A DNA stretch of 64,000 nt from JAALLB01 sp964502215 (lineage in GTDB: Bacteria; Pseudomonadota; Alphaproteobacteria; Rhizobiales; Rhizobiaceae): the NCBI GenBank assembly GCA_964502215.1, contig CAZCUN010000006.1:1-64000 (forward strand). Direction: 5' to 3'. Both the position numbers and the translations under genes were made by a program. This document shows positions 17,544 to 26,288 of the stretch, piece after piece. The notes below the pieces were generated by a model. The model was not told the DNA's origin and ran no database searches. It saw nothing but the letters and a program-made list of their open reading frames with translations. The first letter of the stretch is position 1. Every line of letters begins with the position of its first letter.

Positions 17544-18256
17544 TCTAAAATATCTCCCTGTAAGAAGGCTTTTGCTTCATTTGTTTTTGGGTGGTTTAAG
17601 AAAGTTTTTGCAATGCCAGTTTCATGAATTGCTCCTCGGTATAAGAATATAACATCATGCGCAAGACGCTTTGCTTGTCCTAGGTCATGCGTTGTCATAA
17701 TGATGCGCATGCCCGACTTTTGAGCTTCAACAAGAAGTGTTTCGATTTCGCGTGTTGATGTTCCATCTAGGTTCGTTGTGGGTTCATCGAGAAAGAGTAA
17801 TTGTGGGTTAGTTGCTAAAGCTCGTGCAATCGCAAGTTTTTGTTTTTCACCTCCTGACAACAAACTTGCATTCAAATTCGCTGATGCTTTTAATTTAATT
17901 TGCTCTATCCATTTATAAGCTATGTGTTTTGCTTCATTTTTGCTTATACCGCGCAAGCGCAAAGGGTAGATGATGTTTTCAAGTGTTGTTCGCCTTAGTA
18001 GTATCGGGGTTTGGAAAACGTAAGATTGATTTAGACGAACTGTTTCGAGGTCGCAGTTCCAATGAATAGTGCCTTGTCGTGGTTTTTCTAACCCATGCAT
18101 CATTTTTAGTAAGGTCGTTTTTCCAGAACCATTAGGCCCCATAATAACCGTTAATCCTCCTTGTGATATTTCAAGGCTGATTGATTTTAGGATCTGCATT
18201 CCACGCTTTGTTACGCTGGCATTTTCTATTTTGAGCGGCAATATTTTTTCTACCAT
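17540..18256 (-). CDS. tupC: Tungstate ABC transporter ATP-binding protein
   Basis: ABC ATPase of 238 residues. Walker A is GPNGSGKTT near residue 40, the signature is LLSGGEKQKLAIARALA, Walker B is LLFLDEPTTNLD, and the switch His lies in MTTHDLGQA. It lies between the permease gene (7-base overlap) and tupA (4-base overlap), making a compact three-gene unit. The order permease-ATPase-binding protein differs from the more common binding-protein-first order. The call as tungstate-specific depends on the adjacent TupA. Confidence 0.92.
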   Translation of the reverse strand: MVEKILPLKIENASVTKRGMQILKSISLEISQGGLTVIMGPNGSGKTTLLKMMHGLEKPRQGTIHWNCDLETVRLNQSYVFQTPILLRRTTLENIIYPLRLRGISKNEAKHIAYKWIEQIKLKASANLNASLLSGGEKQKLAIARALATNPQLLFLDEPTTNLDGTSTREIETLLVEAQKSGMRIIMTTHDLGQAKRLAHDVIFLYRGAIHETGIAKTFLNHPKTNEAKAFLQGDILE

Positions 18257-18954
18257 GTGCTTGCCCGCTCTGTTTTCGAAATAGAGTGGATAATCAGGTT
18301 TAAAATAATTGCTAATGCAATCAGTATGAAGCCAAGTGCGAGTGCAAATGCAAAGTTTCCTTTGCCTGTTTCAAGTGCAATTGCTGTTGTTAGAACGCGA
18401 GTTAAATGATCTATATTACCCCCAACGATCATAATGGCGCCGACTTCGCCAATTGCTCTGCCAAAGCCTGCGAGAGAGGCTGTCAGAAGAGAGCGTCTTG
18501 CGTCTTTTATAAGGGTGAACATACGCTGAGTTTTTGTTGTATTGAGTGAAATTAATAAGTCATGATATTCAGCCCACAAGTCTCGAATTGCTTGATGAGA
18601 AATTGAAGCAATTAAGGGCGTGATGATGATGACTTGGGCAATCACCATTGCGGTTGGTGTAAAGAGAATGTTCAAAACGCCAAAAGGCCCAGCGCGTGAA
18701 AGCATAATATAGACGATTAGGCCTACAACAACGGGTGGCAACCCCATGAGCGCATTTAAAATTGCAATTGTAAGTCTGCGGAATCGAAAGCGACTAACTG
18801 CAAGCCACGCACCCAATGGCATTCCAATTATTGATGCAATGATGACGGCTGTAAGTGTTACTTTTAGAGATAGCCAGATAATCTCGAAGAGATCTGCATT
18901 AATTGATATAATGAGTTGAAATGCAGATAGCATTCCCTCGACAATATCATTCAT
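18250..18954 (-). CDS. tupB: Tungstate ABC transporter permease
   Basis: Inner-membrane permease of 234 residues with about five helices. It carries the EAA-type loop for contact with the ATPase (SLAGFGRAIGEVGAIMIVGG) and the family segment MGLPPVVVGLIVY. It is the first gene of tupBCA, downstream of the FadR-type regulator gene on the same strand with a 79-base gap, which could hold its promoter. A GGGAA ribosome site precedes the start. No molybdate-responsive ModE box was recognised upstream. Confidence 0.9.
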   Translation of the reverse strand: MNDIVEGMLSAFQLIISINADLFEIIWLSLKVTLTAVIIASIIGMPLGAWLAVSRFRFRRLTIAILNALMGLPPVVVGLIVYIMLSRAGPFGVLNILFTPTAMVIAQVIIITPLIASISHQAIRDLWAEYHDLLISLNTTKTQRMFTLIKDARRSLLTASLAGFGRAIGEVGAIMIVGGNIDHLTRVLTTAIALETGKGNFAFALALGFILIALAIILNLIIHSISKTERASTW

Positions 18955-19033
18955 TACGCAATTCCCTTAAATTAAGTTATGCACCATTAGCAGGGTTTAG
19001 ATGGCAGCGACAAGGGGAGATGCGACAAGAGAA

Positions 19034-19819
19034 TTATTCTTCGCGAAGTGCAAACCTTTGTTGGCTGACTTCTTGCCATATATCCTTACGCTTCATGTCT
19101 TTTGTAATGTCTTCTATATATGTGATGTGGTCGCGTGCAGCTTTTGATGCAGCGTCACTGTCGCCAGCTATAATTGAATCAAAAATAGCTTTGTGTTGAT
19201 CAAGAAGATTTTGGCGACTTTTGGTTTCTTCGTAGATTACTTTTCTATTGAAGAAAACATCGTCTGAAAAAAGAGCGTAGCATGAACGTAGCGTATGAAT
19301 TAGGATGACATTGTGCGTGCATTCGCCAATGGTTGAGTGAAATTCAACGTCTACCTTTGCTTCACGCTCTGAATTTTTGGCTTCATGCGCTGCTTGCATT
19401 TCCTGCATTATTTTCTTAAGCAATTTTTTATCAGCAGATGTTGCACGTTGCGCTGCCATGCCCGCTGCTAATCCTTCGATTTCTTTTCTGTATTCTAAAT
19501 AATCAGCCTTTGCTTTTGCGTTTTTACCTATTAACTCAACAACGGGTTCTGCAAATATTGTCCCGATTATGTCTGCTATATAAGTGCCTCCGCCGTGGCG
19601 AATTGTGATAAGTCCGCGTGCCTCGAGCGAGGCAAGGGCGGTGCGCAGGATAGGGCGCGATACATCCATAGATTTTGCAATCTCGCGCTCGCTAGGCAGT
19701 TTATCCCCCACACGCAGAACACCCTCTAAAATCAAAGTCTCGATTTTTACCTCGACTTCATTGGAAATCTTACTGTGTTCTACAGGAGTAAATATTGTTT
19801 CCACATTGTTGAAAGTCAT
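19034..19819 (-). CDS. FadR/GntR family transcriptional regulator of the glc/otn operon
   Basis: Regulator of about 261 residues. The N-terminal winged helix has the GntR signature (LRVGDKLPSEREIAKSMDVSRPILRTALASLEARGLI), and an all-helical FCD effector domain follows. It is divergent from glcD with only 69 bases between the chosen starts, so it very likely controls the glcDEF-ltnD-otnC-otnI operon and itself. I chose the ATG at 19819; an ATG at 19840 is also possible. A frame-open TTG at 19873 falls inside the operator-like repeat and is unlikely. Relatives include GlcC, PdhR and LldR, which sense glycolate, pyruvate and lactate. Confidence 0.9.
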   Translation of the reverse strand: MTFNNVETIFTPVEHSKISNEVEVKIETLILEGVLRVGDKLPSEREIAKSMDVSRPILRTALASLEARGLITIRHGGGTYIADIIGTIFAEPVVELIGKNAKAKADYLEYRKEIEGLAAGMAAQRATSADKKLLKKIMQEMQAAHEAKNSEREAKVDVEFHSTIGECTHNVILIHTLRSCYALFSDDVFFNRKVIYEETKSRQNLLDQHKAIFDSIIAGDSDAASKAARDHITYIEDITKDMKRKDIWQEVSQQRFALREE

Positions 19820-19847
19820 TTTCCAATCTGGCCTTTTCATTGTGCAA

Positions 19848-19878
19848 ATAAATTGGTAACAATATTTTACCAATTTAT
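19848..19878. promoter_or_regulatory. Perfect 12-bp inverted repeat, probable FadR-type operator
   Basis: Arms 19848-19859 and 19867-19878 are perfect reverse complements around a 7-base centre. They contain the half-sites AATTGGT and ACCAATT. These half-sites match the PdhR/GlcC/LldR class, but the spacing is 11 bases between GGT and ACC instead of the usual 3. The repeat lies between the divergent regulator and glcD starts and ends 10 bases before the chosen glcD ATG, so binding should block both genes. Confidence 0.8.
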
Positions 19879-19888
19879 GGAGATGTCA

Positions 19889-21376
19889 ATGACTAACCTA
19901 GATACGCCTGAAGCGCTACCGACTGGAATTCAAATGCCAAAGCCCGATCAGGCTATTTTGGCAAGGCGTTCGGAAATAGTTTCTGCGCTTAAGGAAATTG
20001 TTCCAGGTGAGGGCGTTGTGGATGATGAAACTGAAATGCGCCCGTTTGAAACGGATGGGTTTCTTGCTTATCGCTTTATGCCACTAGCAGTGGTGTTGCC
20101 CGAGACGACAGAACAAATTTCTGCTGTTTTAAAGTATCTCTCTGATGCGGGTGTTCCGATTATTCCGCGTGGAGCAGGGACTTCACTATCGGGTGGTGCA
20201 ATTCCACAAGAAGATGCGGTGATTGTCGGTTTATCTCGCATGATTAAAATTCTTGATACGGATTATGATAACCGAACTTTGACAGTGCAAGCAGGGGCTA
20301 CCAATCTTTCAATCTCAGATGTAGTATCAGCTGATGGTTTTTTCTATGCACCTGATCCATCGTCTCAGCTTGCTTGTTCGATTGGTGGTAACATCGGCAT
20401 GAACTCTGGTGGTGCGCATTGTCTTAAATATGGGGTTACGACCAACAACTTGCTTGGCGTTAAGATGGTTCTGATTGATGGGACTGTTGTTGAATTAGGT
20501 GGTGAGCATTTAGATGCGGCTGGTCTTGATTTGCTGGGTGTAATTTGCGGTTCAGAAGGTCAACTTGGTATTGTGACAGAGGCGACTGTGCGGTTGATTG
20601 CAAAACCTGCTGGTGCGCGGCCTGTGATGTTTGGCTTTGATACATCAGAAGATGCGGGTGCTTGCGTGGCGGATATCATTGGCACTGGCATTGTGCCTGT
20701 TGCGATTGAGTTTATGGATAAGCCTGCAATTGATATTTGCGAAGCATTTGCCAAGGCTGGGTATCCGATGGATGTGAATGCACTTTTAATTGTGGAAGTC
20801 GAAGGTTCTGACGAAGAGATGGACGATATGCTTGCGCGTATTGTTAAAATTGCCAAGCGGCATAAAGTGAAGGTTGTCAAAGAAAGCCAATCAGCGACAG
20901 AAGCAGCGCTGATCTGGAAAGGGCGTAAGTCTGCCTTTGGTGCTACAGGACGGATTGCTGATTATATTTGTATGGATGGCACAGTGCCGCTTGGGCAGTT
21001 ACCATTTGTGCTCAAAGAAACAGCTCGGATTGTCGATGACTATGGTCTTCGTGTCGCCAATGTTTTCCATGCGGGTGATGGCAATATGCATCCGTTGATT
21101 TTGTATAATATTAACGACCCAATTGAAGCGCAAAAAGCAGAAGATTGTGGTATGGATTTGCTTCGTCTTTGTGTTGATGCTGGTGGGTGCTTAACGGGTG
21201 AACATGGTGTTGGCATAGAAAAGCGCGACTTGATGCTTTATCAATACACACAAGAAGATTTAGACCAGCAAATGGCGGTTCGTGCAGCGTTTGATCCTGA
21301 GTGGATTTTAAATCCATCAAAAGTATTTCCATTTGAAGCGCGTGGCAATGAGCGCCCTTTGGTTGCAGGTGAATAA
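19889..21376 (+). CDS. glcD: Glycolate oxidase subunit GlcD (FAD-linked)
   Basis: FAD-binding subunit of 495 residues that oxidises glycolate (or D-lactate and related 2-hydroxy acids) and passes electrons to GlcE/GlcF. The PCMH-type FAD site is seen as PIIPRGAGTSLSGGA and SIGGNIGMNSGGAHCLKYG. The C-terminal domain has VFHAGDGNMHP, with its conserved histidines, and GEHGVGIEKR. I chose the ATG at 19889 because GGAG lies six bases upstream; the open frame extends back to 19775, but that part is not protein-like and crosses the operator. It is the first gene of a six-gene plus-strand operon. Confidence 0.95.
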   Translation: MTNLDTPEALPTGIQMPKPDQAILARRSEIVSALKEIVPGEGVVDDETEMRPFETDGFLAYRFMPLAVVLPETTEQISAVLKYLSDAGVPIIPRGAGTSLSGGAIPQEDAVIVGLSRMIKILDTDYDNRTLTVQAGATNLSISDVVSADGFFYAPDPSSQLACSIGGNIGMNSGGAHCLKYGVTTNNLLGVKMVLIDGTVVELGGEHLDAAGLDLLGVICGSEGQLGIVTEATVRLIAKPAGARPVMFGFDTSEDAGACVADIIGTGIVPVAIEFMDKPAIDICEAFAKAGYPMDVNALLIVEVEGSDEEMDDMLARIVKIAKRHKVKVVKESQSATEAALIWKGRKSAFGATGRIADYICMDGTVPLGQLPFVLKETARIVDDYGLRVANVFHAGDGNMHPLILYNINDPIEAQKAEDCGMDLLRLCVDAGGCLTGEHGVGIEKRDLMLYQYTQEDLDQQMAVRAAFDPEWILNPSKVFPFEARGNERPLVAGE

Positions 21377-21380
21377 GAAC

Positions 21381-22562
21381 ATGACCGCAATAAAAACGTT
21401 CAAACCTAAATCGGAAGAAGAATGCAGTTCCATCATTATGGAAGGGCAGAACTTTGAAATTCAGGGCGGCGGCACGCGTGATGTAGGTCGTATTGATGGT
21501 GAGCCTTGTTATTTGCTTTCAATGTCTGGCATGTCTGGCATCATTGATTATGAACCTGCTGAAATGGTTATGATCGCCAAGTCTGGTACGCCAGTTTCTG
21601 AGATTGAAAAAGCGTTGGCAAAAGGCAAGCAACGAATGATTTTTGAACCACTTGATTATCGAGGATTATTGGGCACAAAAGGCAAGTCAACGATTGGTGG
21701 TCTTATTGCTTCCAACGCGTCTGGGCCAAGAAGGTTTGTTGCGGGTGCATGTCGTGATTCATTTTTGGGTGCGCGGTTTGTAAATGGCAAAGGTGATATC
21801 ATCAAAGCGGGTGGCCGCGTGATGAAGAATGTAACAGGACTTGATCTTATAAAATTGCTTGCTGGCTCTTGGGGCACATTAGCGCCGATGACAGAAGTGA
21901 CGTTTAAAGTGGTGCCGCAAGTTGAGACTGAAACGACTTTGGTATTATCTGGCTTATCAGATGAAAAAGCTGCGCAAGCTATGGCAGTTGCTATGGCAAC
22001 TTCTTGCGAAGTGACAGGTGCAGCGCATTTACCTCAAAACATTGCAGTGGATTTCAAAGTGCTAGGAGATAAATCAGCAACGCTACTGCGCCTTGAGGGA
22101 TTTGAAAAATCTGTAAAGCTTCGTATTGAAAAATTACAAAATGTATTGTCAGGTTTTGGCGAACATTTGATTTTGACGGATAAAGACACTAAGGCAGTCT
22201 GGGCTGATATTCGTGATGTGAAACCTTTAGTGGATGGCAGTAAAACTCCTGTTTGGAAGGTTTCTGTTGCGCCAATGGTTGGGTGTCAGCTTGTTAAAGA
22301 ACTTGGTGCAGAAAATGCTTATTATGATTGGCAGGGCGGTTTGGTCTGGCTTAAAATGAGTGATGAGCCTGAAGCTGGTAAAATACGTGAGGCAATAGCA
22401 AAGCTGGGTGGTGGTCATGCCACGCTTGTTCGTGCAAGTAACGAACAACGCCTAGCATCGCAAGTTTTCCAACCAGAAAATTCAGCAGTAGCGGCAATTT
22501 CAAAACGCATTCGCCAACAATTTGATCCGCTAGGTAAGTTTTATTCAAAAAAGATGGGCTAA
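21381..22562 (+). CDS. glcE: Glycolate oxidase subunit GlcE
   Basis: FAD-binding-domain subunit of 393 residues, required with GlcD and GlcF for glycolate oxidase activity. It has the PCMH-like segments GGGTRDVGR and TIGGLIASNASGPRRFVAGACRD and the later VTGLDLIKLLAGSWG. The ATG at 21381 follows the glcD stop by four bases and has an AGGTG ribosome site inside the end of glcD. The open frame begins earlier, inside glcD, but that extension is not credible. Confidence 0.94.
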   Translation: MTAIKTFKPKSEEECSSIIMEGQNFEIQGGGTRDVGRIDGEPCYLLSMSGMSGIIDYEPAEMVMIAKSGTPVSEIEKALAKGKQRMIFEPLDYRGLLGTKGKSTIGGLIASNASGPRRFVAGACRDSFLGARFVNGKGDIIKAGGRVMKNVTGLDLIKLLAGSWGTLAPMTEVTFKVVPQVETETTLVLSGLSDEKAAQAMAVAMATSCEVTGAAHLPQNIAVDFKVLGDKSATLLRLEGFEKSVKLRIEKLQNVLSGFGEHLILTDKDTKAVWADIRDVKPLVDGSKTPVWKVSVAPMVGCQLVKELGAENAYYDWQGGLVWLKMSDEPEAGKIREAIAKLGGGHATLVRASNEQRLASQVFQPENSAVAAISKRIRQQFDPLGKFYSKKMG

Positions 22563-22565
22563 GTT

Positions 22566-23876
22566 ATGCAAACGAATTTCTCTCTTGCCCAATTAGCTGA
22601 TCCTGGTGTGGCCGAAGCTGAAAAGATACTGCGCTCTTGTGTGCATTGTGGGTTTTGTACAGCGACTTGTCCAACCTATGTGACGCTTGGCAATGAATTG
22701 GATAGCCCACGTGGGCGGATATATTTGATGAAGGATATGCTGGAGAACGATCGTCCTGCGGATGAGAAAACAGTCAAGCATATTGATCGCTGTTTATCTT
22801 GTTTGTCTTGTATGACGACGTGTCCTTCAGGGGTGCATTACATGCATTTGGTTGACCATGCACGCGCGCATATTGAAGAGACTTATAAGCGTCCATTGAT
22901 TAATCGTATGACGCGCAATCTACTCACTAAAATTTTGCCATATCGTGAGCGTTTTGCTTTTGCTACGAAGCTTTCTGTTTTGGGTAAGCCGTTTGCATCT
23001 TTGTTTGATAAAGTAGCACCGCTTAAACCTTTTGCAGCTATGTTGCGTCTTGCACCTTCTAAGATTTACGCAAAGACTGAGTTTACATCGCCTGGTTTGT
23101 TTAAAGCCGCAAAGCCATCTGGCGGGCGTGTTACATTGCTAACAGGGTGCGCACAACCTGCTTTGGATGCGGGTATCAACAAAGCAACGATTGAACTTTT
23201 AAACCGTGTTGGAACTGAAGTGATCTTGCCACAAGGTGAGGGCTGTTGTGGCGCATTGGTGCATCACATGGGCAAGGAGCATCAGGCGCTAGATTCTGCT
23301 AAGAATAATGTGCGTGTTTGGCATGATGAGATTGAGAAGAATGGTCTTGATGCAATTATTGTAACGACATCAGGTTGCGGTACGACCATCAAAGATTATG
23401 GCTATATGCTTCGCAATGACCCTGAGTGGGCAGAACGTGCGGCTAAGGTTTCTTCGATTGCGATGGATATTACGGAGTATCTTGTAACGCGCGAATTGCC
23501 TGAACCAAGACAAGAAGCAAATTTGACGATTGCGTATCATGCTGCTTGTTCGCTTCAACATGGGCAGCAGATAAAATCGCCGCCAAAGGATTTGTTAAAA
23601 GGCGCAGGCTTTAATGTCAAAGAAGCGCCTGAATCTCATCTATGCTGTGGGTCAGCTGGAACATATAATATCATGCAGCCAGAGATTGCCCAGCAATTGC
23701 GCGATCGTAAGGTCAAGAATATTGAAAGCACTAAACCACAGGCAATTGCGGCGGGTAATATTGGGTGTCTCACGCAGATAGGAAGTGGCACTGATATCCC
23801 AATTGTGCATACGGTCAAACTTCTCAATTGGGCTTATGGTGGTGATAAGCCTGAAGAGCTTCACAATATTCAGTAA
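22566..23876 (+). CDS. glcF: Glycolate oxidase iron-sulfur subunit GlcF
   Basis: Electron-transfer subunit of 436 residues with two [4Fe-4S] motifs, CVHCGFCTATCP near residue 22 and CLSCLSCMTTCP near residue 76. These are followed by the two CCG-type domains (GCCGALVHH and LCCGSAGTY) that appear in GlcF and heterodisulfide reductase-like proteins. It starts three bases after the glcE stop. A 69-base gap follows before ltnD, without an evident terminator, so the downstream tetronate genes are probably on the same transcript. Confidence 0.95.
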   Translation: MQTNFSLAQLADPGVAEAEKILRSCVHCGFCTATCPTYVTLGNELDSPRGRIYLMKDMLENDRPADEKTVKHIDRCLSCLSCMTTCPSGVHYMHLVDHARAHIEETYKRPLINRMTRNLLTKILPYRERFAFATKLSVLGKPFASLFDKVAPLKPFAAMLRLAPSKIYAKTEFTSPGLFKAAKPSGGRVTLLTGCAQPALDAGINKATIELLNRVGTEVILPQGEGCCGALVHHMGKEHQALDSAKNNVRVWHDEIEKNGLDAIIVTTSGCGTTIKDYGYMLRNDPEWAERAAKVSSIAMDITEYLVTRELPEPRQEANLTIAYHAACSLQHGQQIKSPPKDLLKGAGFNVKEAPESHLCCGSAGTYNIMQPEIAQQLRDRKVKNIESTKPQAIAAGNIGCLTQIGSGTDIPIVHTVKLLNWAYGGDKPEELHNIQ

Positions 23877-23945
23877 GCAATTGTTGTCTCAGAATTTTTC
23901 TCGTGTAAAACTTTGCATTGATAATGATTTTATGAAGGTATGTGG

Positions 23946-24851
23946 ATGTCTCAAAAACTTAAAATCGTGGCGGTTGGCCTTGGCTCAATGGGTTATGGTA
24001 TTGCTTCATCTATGTTGCGGGCAGAGCATGAAACATTTGGGTTTGATATTAATGAAGCTCAGATGGAGCGGTTTCAATCTGAAGGTGGCTCTAAAGGAGC
24101 GCTTATAGATATTGCCCCTGAAATTGATGCGCTTGTTGTGGTTGTTTTAAATGCAGCACAAACCGAAAGTGTTTTGTTTGGTGCTGATGCAATTGTTTCG
24201 AAGATGAAACCAGGCAGTCTTGTGATGGCGTGTGCGACTGTGCCGCCAGAGTTTGCGCGCTTGATGGAAGAAAAGTGTAATGCGCATGGTGTGCATTATC
24301 TTGATGCGCCAATTTCGGGTGGTTCAGTCAAAGCAGCAAATGGTCAACTTTCAATCATGGCATCTGGTACGCCTGAGGCTTTTATATCTGCTGAAAGTGT
24401 GCTGGATGCAACGGCTGAAACGGTTTTTAGACTTGGCGATAGTGCGGGTGCTGGCTCTGCAATGAAGGCGGTCAATCAGCTACTTGCGGGTGTTCATATT
24501 GCTACCATGGCTGAAGCCTTGACGTTTGGTATGACGCAAGGCGTTGCGCCAGACAAGTTTCTCGAAGTAATTTCTAAATGTGCTGGCACAAGTTGGATGT
24601 TAGAAAACCGTGCACCGCATATTGTGGAGGGAGATTATACACCGCATAGCTCAGTAAATATCTGGCCAAAGGATTTGGGAATTGTGCTAGATATTGCAAA
24701 ATCAACTGGCTTTGATGCCCCAATTTCACAAGCGGCATATAATCAATTTAAAGCTGCTAGTGATATGGGTTTGGGTGGTGAAGATGATGCAGCTGTTGCC
24801 AAGGTTTATGCAAAGCAAGTCGGAGTAGATTTGCCAAAAGGTTCTTCATGA
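23946..24851 (+). CDS. ltnD: NAD-dependent beta-hydroxyacid dehydrogenase, L-threonate dehydrogenase type
   Basis: Dehydrogenase of 301 residues of the 3-hydroxyisobutyrate dehydrogenase superfamily. The NAD motif is GLGSMG, the substrate loop DAPISGGSVKAANGQLS, and the catalytic lysine sits in SAMKAVNQ. The LtnD assignment (L-threonate to 2-oxo-tetronate) rests on the next two genes, which encode the later steps of the same pathway. I chose the ATG at 23946 over the one at 23940 because GAAGG is then at suitable spacing. Its end overlaps otnC by 4 bases. D-glycerate or tartronate semialdehyde chemistry is the main alternative. Confidence 0.82.
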   Translation: MSQKLKIVAVGLGSMGYGIASSMLRAEHETFGFDINEAQMERFQSEGGSKGALIDIAPEIDALVVVVLNAAQTESVLFGADAIVSKMKPGSLVMACATVPPEFARLMEEKCNAHGVHYLDAPISGGSVKAANGQLSIMASGTPEAFISAESVLDATAETVFRLGDSAGAGSAMKAVNQLLAGVHIATMAEALTFGMTQGVAPDKFLEVISKCAGTSWMLENRAPHIVEGDYTPHSSVNIWPKDLGIVLDIAKSTGFDAPISQAAYNQFKAASDMGLGGEDDAAVAKVYAKQVGVDLPKGSS

Positions 24852-25498
24852 GTGTAGACGAAAACCTTCGCGAGCAAATCTGCTTGCTTGCTAAATCAAT
24901 GTTTGAGCGTGGCCTGACTGGCGGTTCAACAGGCAATATTTCTGCGCGAACGTCTGATGGTGGTTTGCTGGTTTCACCAACCGGCACAAGCTTTGGGAGA
25001 CTTGATCCTGCACGCTTGAGTTATTTTGATGCGCAGGGTGTTTTAATTGGTGGGGATCAACCAACAAAAGAAATGCCGCTCCATTCTGCTTTTTATGAAA
25101 CGCGATCAAGTGCAGGGGCTGTGGTTCATTTGCATTCGTGCCATTCGGTCGCTCTTTCTATGATGGAAGATGTTGATGAAGATAATTTCCTGCCACCGCT
25201 TACGCCTTATGCAATTATGAAATTGGGTAAGGTCAAGCTCTTGCCATTCTTTATGCCGGGTGATCCTGCCATGGGAGAAGCAGTTCGTGGGCTTGCGGGA
25301 AAGCGTTCTGCCGTAATGCTTGCTAATCATGGACCTGTGGTCGCTGGAAAAGATATTGAAGCGGCTTGCAATGCGATTGAAGAATTGGAAGATACCGCTC
25401 GTCTTGCGATGATGACACGACATATGAATGCACGTGCATTAAGTGATGAGCATATTCAAGCGCTGGTAACAAAATTTGATGTGGAGTGGGACGATTGA
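24848..25498 (+). CDS. otnC: 3-oxo-tetronate 4-phosphate decarboxylase, class II aldolase fold
   Basis: Class II aldolase/adducin-family protein of 216 residues. Zinc ligands are seen in the HLHSCHS motif and in the later ANHGPVV; GSTGNISAR and SPTGTSF match the phosphate-binding region. In the described threonate/erythronate pathway OtnC decarboxylates 3-oxo-tetronate 4-phosphate to dihydroxyacetone phosphate. It overlaps ltnD by 4 bases and otnI by a few bases. The expected kinase OtnK, which makes its substrate, is not in this operon or elsewhere in the window. Without context it would be annotated as a fuculose-phosphate aldolase-like protein. Confidence 0.82.
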   Translation: MSVDENLREQICLLAKSMFERGLTGGSTGNISARTSDGGLLVSPTGTSFGRLDPARLSYFDAQGVLIGGDQPTKEMPLHSAFYETRSSAGAVVHLHSCHSVALSMMEDVDEDNFLPPLTPYAIMKLGKVKLLPFFMPGDPAMGEAVRGLAGKRSAVMLANHGPVVAGKDIEAACNAIEELEDTARLAMMTRHMNARALSDEHIQALVTKFDVEWDD

Positions 25499-26262
25499 CC
25501 AAATTTTCAGCCAATCTTGGATTCTTATGGAATGACATAAGCCTACCAGATGCCATTCGCGCTGCAAAAGCTGCTGGCTTTGATGCTGTAGAGTGCCATT
25601 GGCCTTATGTTTTTGATGCGGGTGACGTCAAAGCTGCTCTGCAAGAAACTGGACTTAGAATGCTTGGGCTTAATACGGTACGTGGCAATCTTGAAGCTGG
25701 TGAGAATGGTCTTGCTGCTTTGATAGGGCGCGAGAGTGAGGCGAGGGCTGCTATTGATCAGGCAATAGAATATGCCACCAAAATTGATACGCCAAATATT
25801 CATGTCATGGCTGGCTTTGCTGCTGGAGAAGAGCCTCATAAAACTTTTATTGCGAATTTAAAATACGCTTGTGCGCAAGCTGATAAACATAAGATTACAA
25901 TCGTGATTGAGCCACTCAATCATTATGATGCACCAGGGTATTTTCTTTCAACAACTGAACAGGCTAAAGCAATTATCGAAGAAGTTGGCGCGGATAATCT
26001 CAAACTGATGTTTGATTGCTATCATGTGCAGCTGATGGAAGGGGATTTGAGCAATCGCCTTAAAAAGCTTCAACCCATCATCGGTCATATCCAATTTGCT
26101 TCTGTTCCTGATCGCGGAATGCCAGATCATGGGGAAGTCAATTACGCGCACATTTTCACGGTGATCGCTGATATGGGCTATGTTGCGCCTTTGGGTGCTG
26201 AATATAAATCACAATTGCAAACGGATGAAACGCTCGCTTGGATGAAACTGTTTGCCAGTTGA
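25495..26262 (+). CDS. otnI: 2-oxo-tetronate isomerase (hydroxypyruvate isomerase family)
   Basis: TIM-barrel isomerase of 255 residues related to hydroxypyruvate isomerase. It begins FSANLGFLWNDISLPDAIRAA and has the metal-site segments VIEPLN, FDCYHVQLMEGD and HIQFASVPDRGMPDHGEVN. OtnI converts 2-oxo-tetronate to 3-oxo-tetronate; hydroxypyruvate isomerase (Hyi) activity is the alternative and would also make sense beside glycolate oxidase. The start is probably TTG at 25495, overlapping the otnC stop (TTGA), with GGAG eight bases upstream; a GTG at 25486 lacks a ribosome site. It is the last gene of the operon. Confidence 0.83.
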   Translation: MTKFSANLGFLWNDISLPDAIRAAKAAGFDAVECHWPYVFDAGDVKAALQETGLRMLGLNTVRGNLEAGENGLAALIGRESEARAAIDQAIEYATKIDTPNIHVMAGFAAGEEPHKTFIANLKYACAQADKHKITIVIEPLNHYDAPGYFLSTTEQAKAIIEEVGADNLKLMFDCYHVQLMEGDLSNRLKKLQPIIGHIQFASVPDRGMPDHGEVNYAHIFTVIADMGYVAPLGAEYKSQLQTDETLAWMKLFAS

Positions 26263-26288
26263 GCGCAAGATGTTCTAAAAGCACTGTC

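Noticed and set aside
19775..19888. N-terminal extension of the glcD frame back to 19775
   Set aside because: It crosses the operator-like repeat and the regulator start, has no ribosome site, and homology begins after the ATG at 19889.
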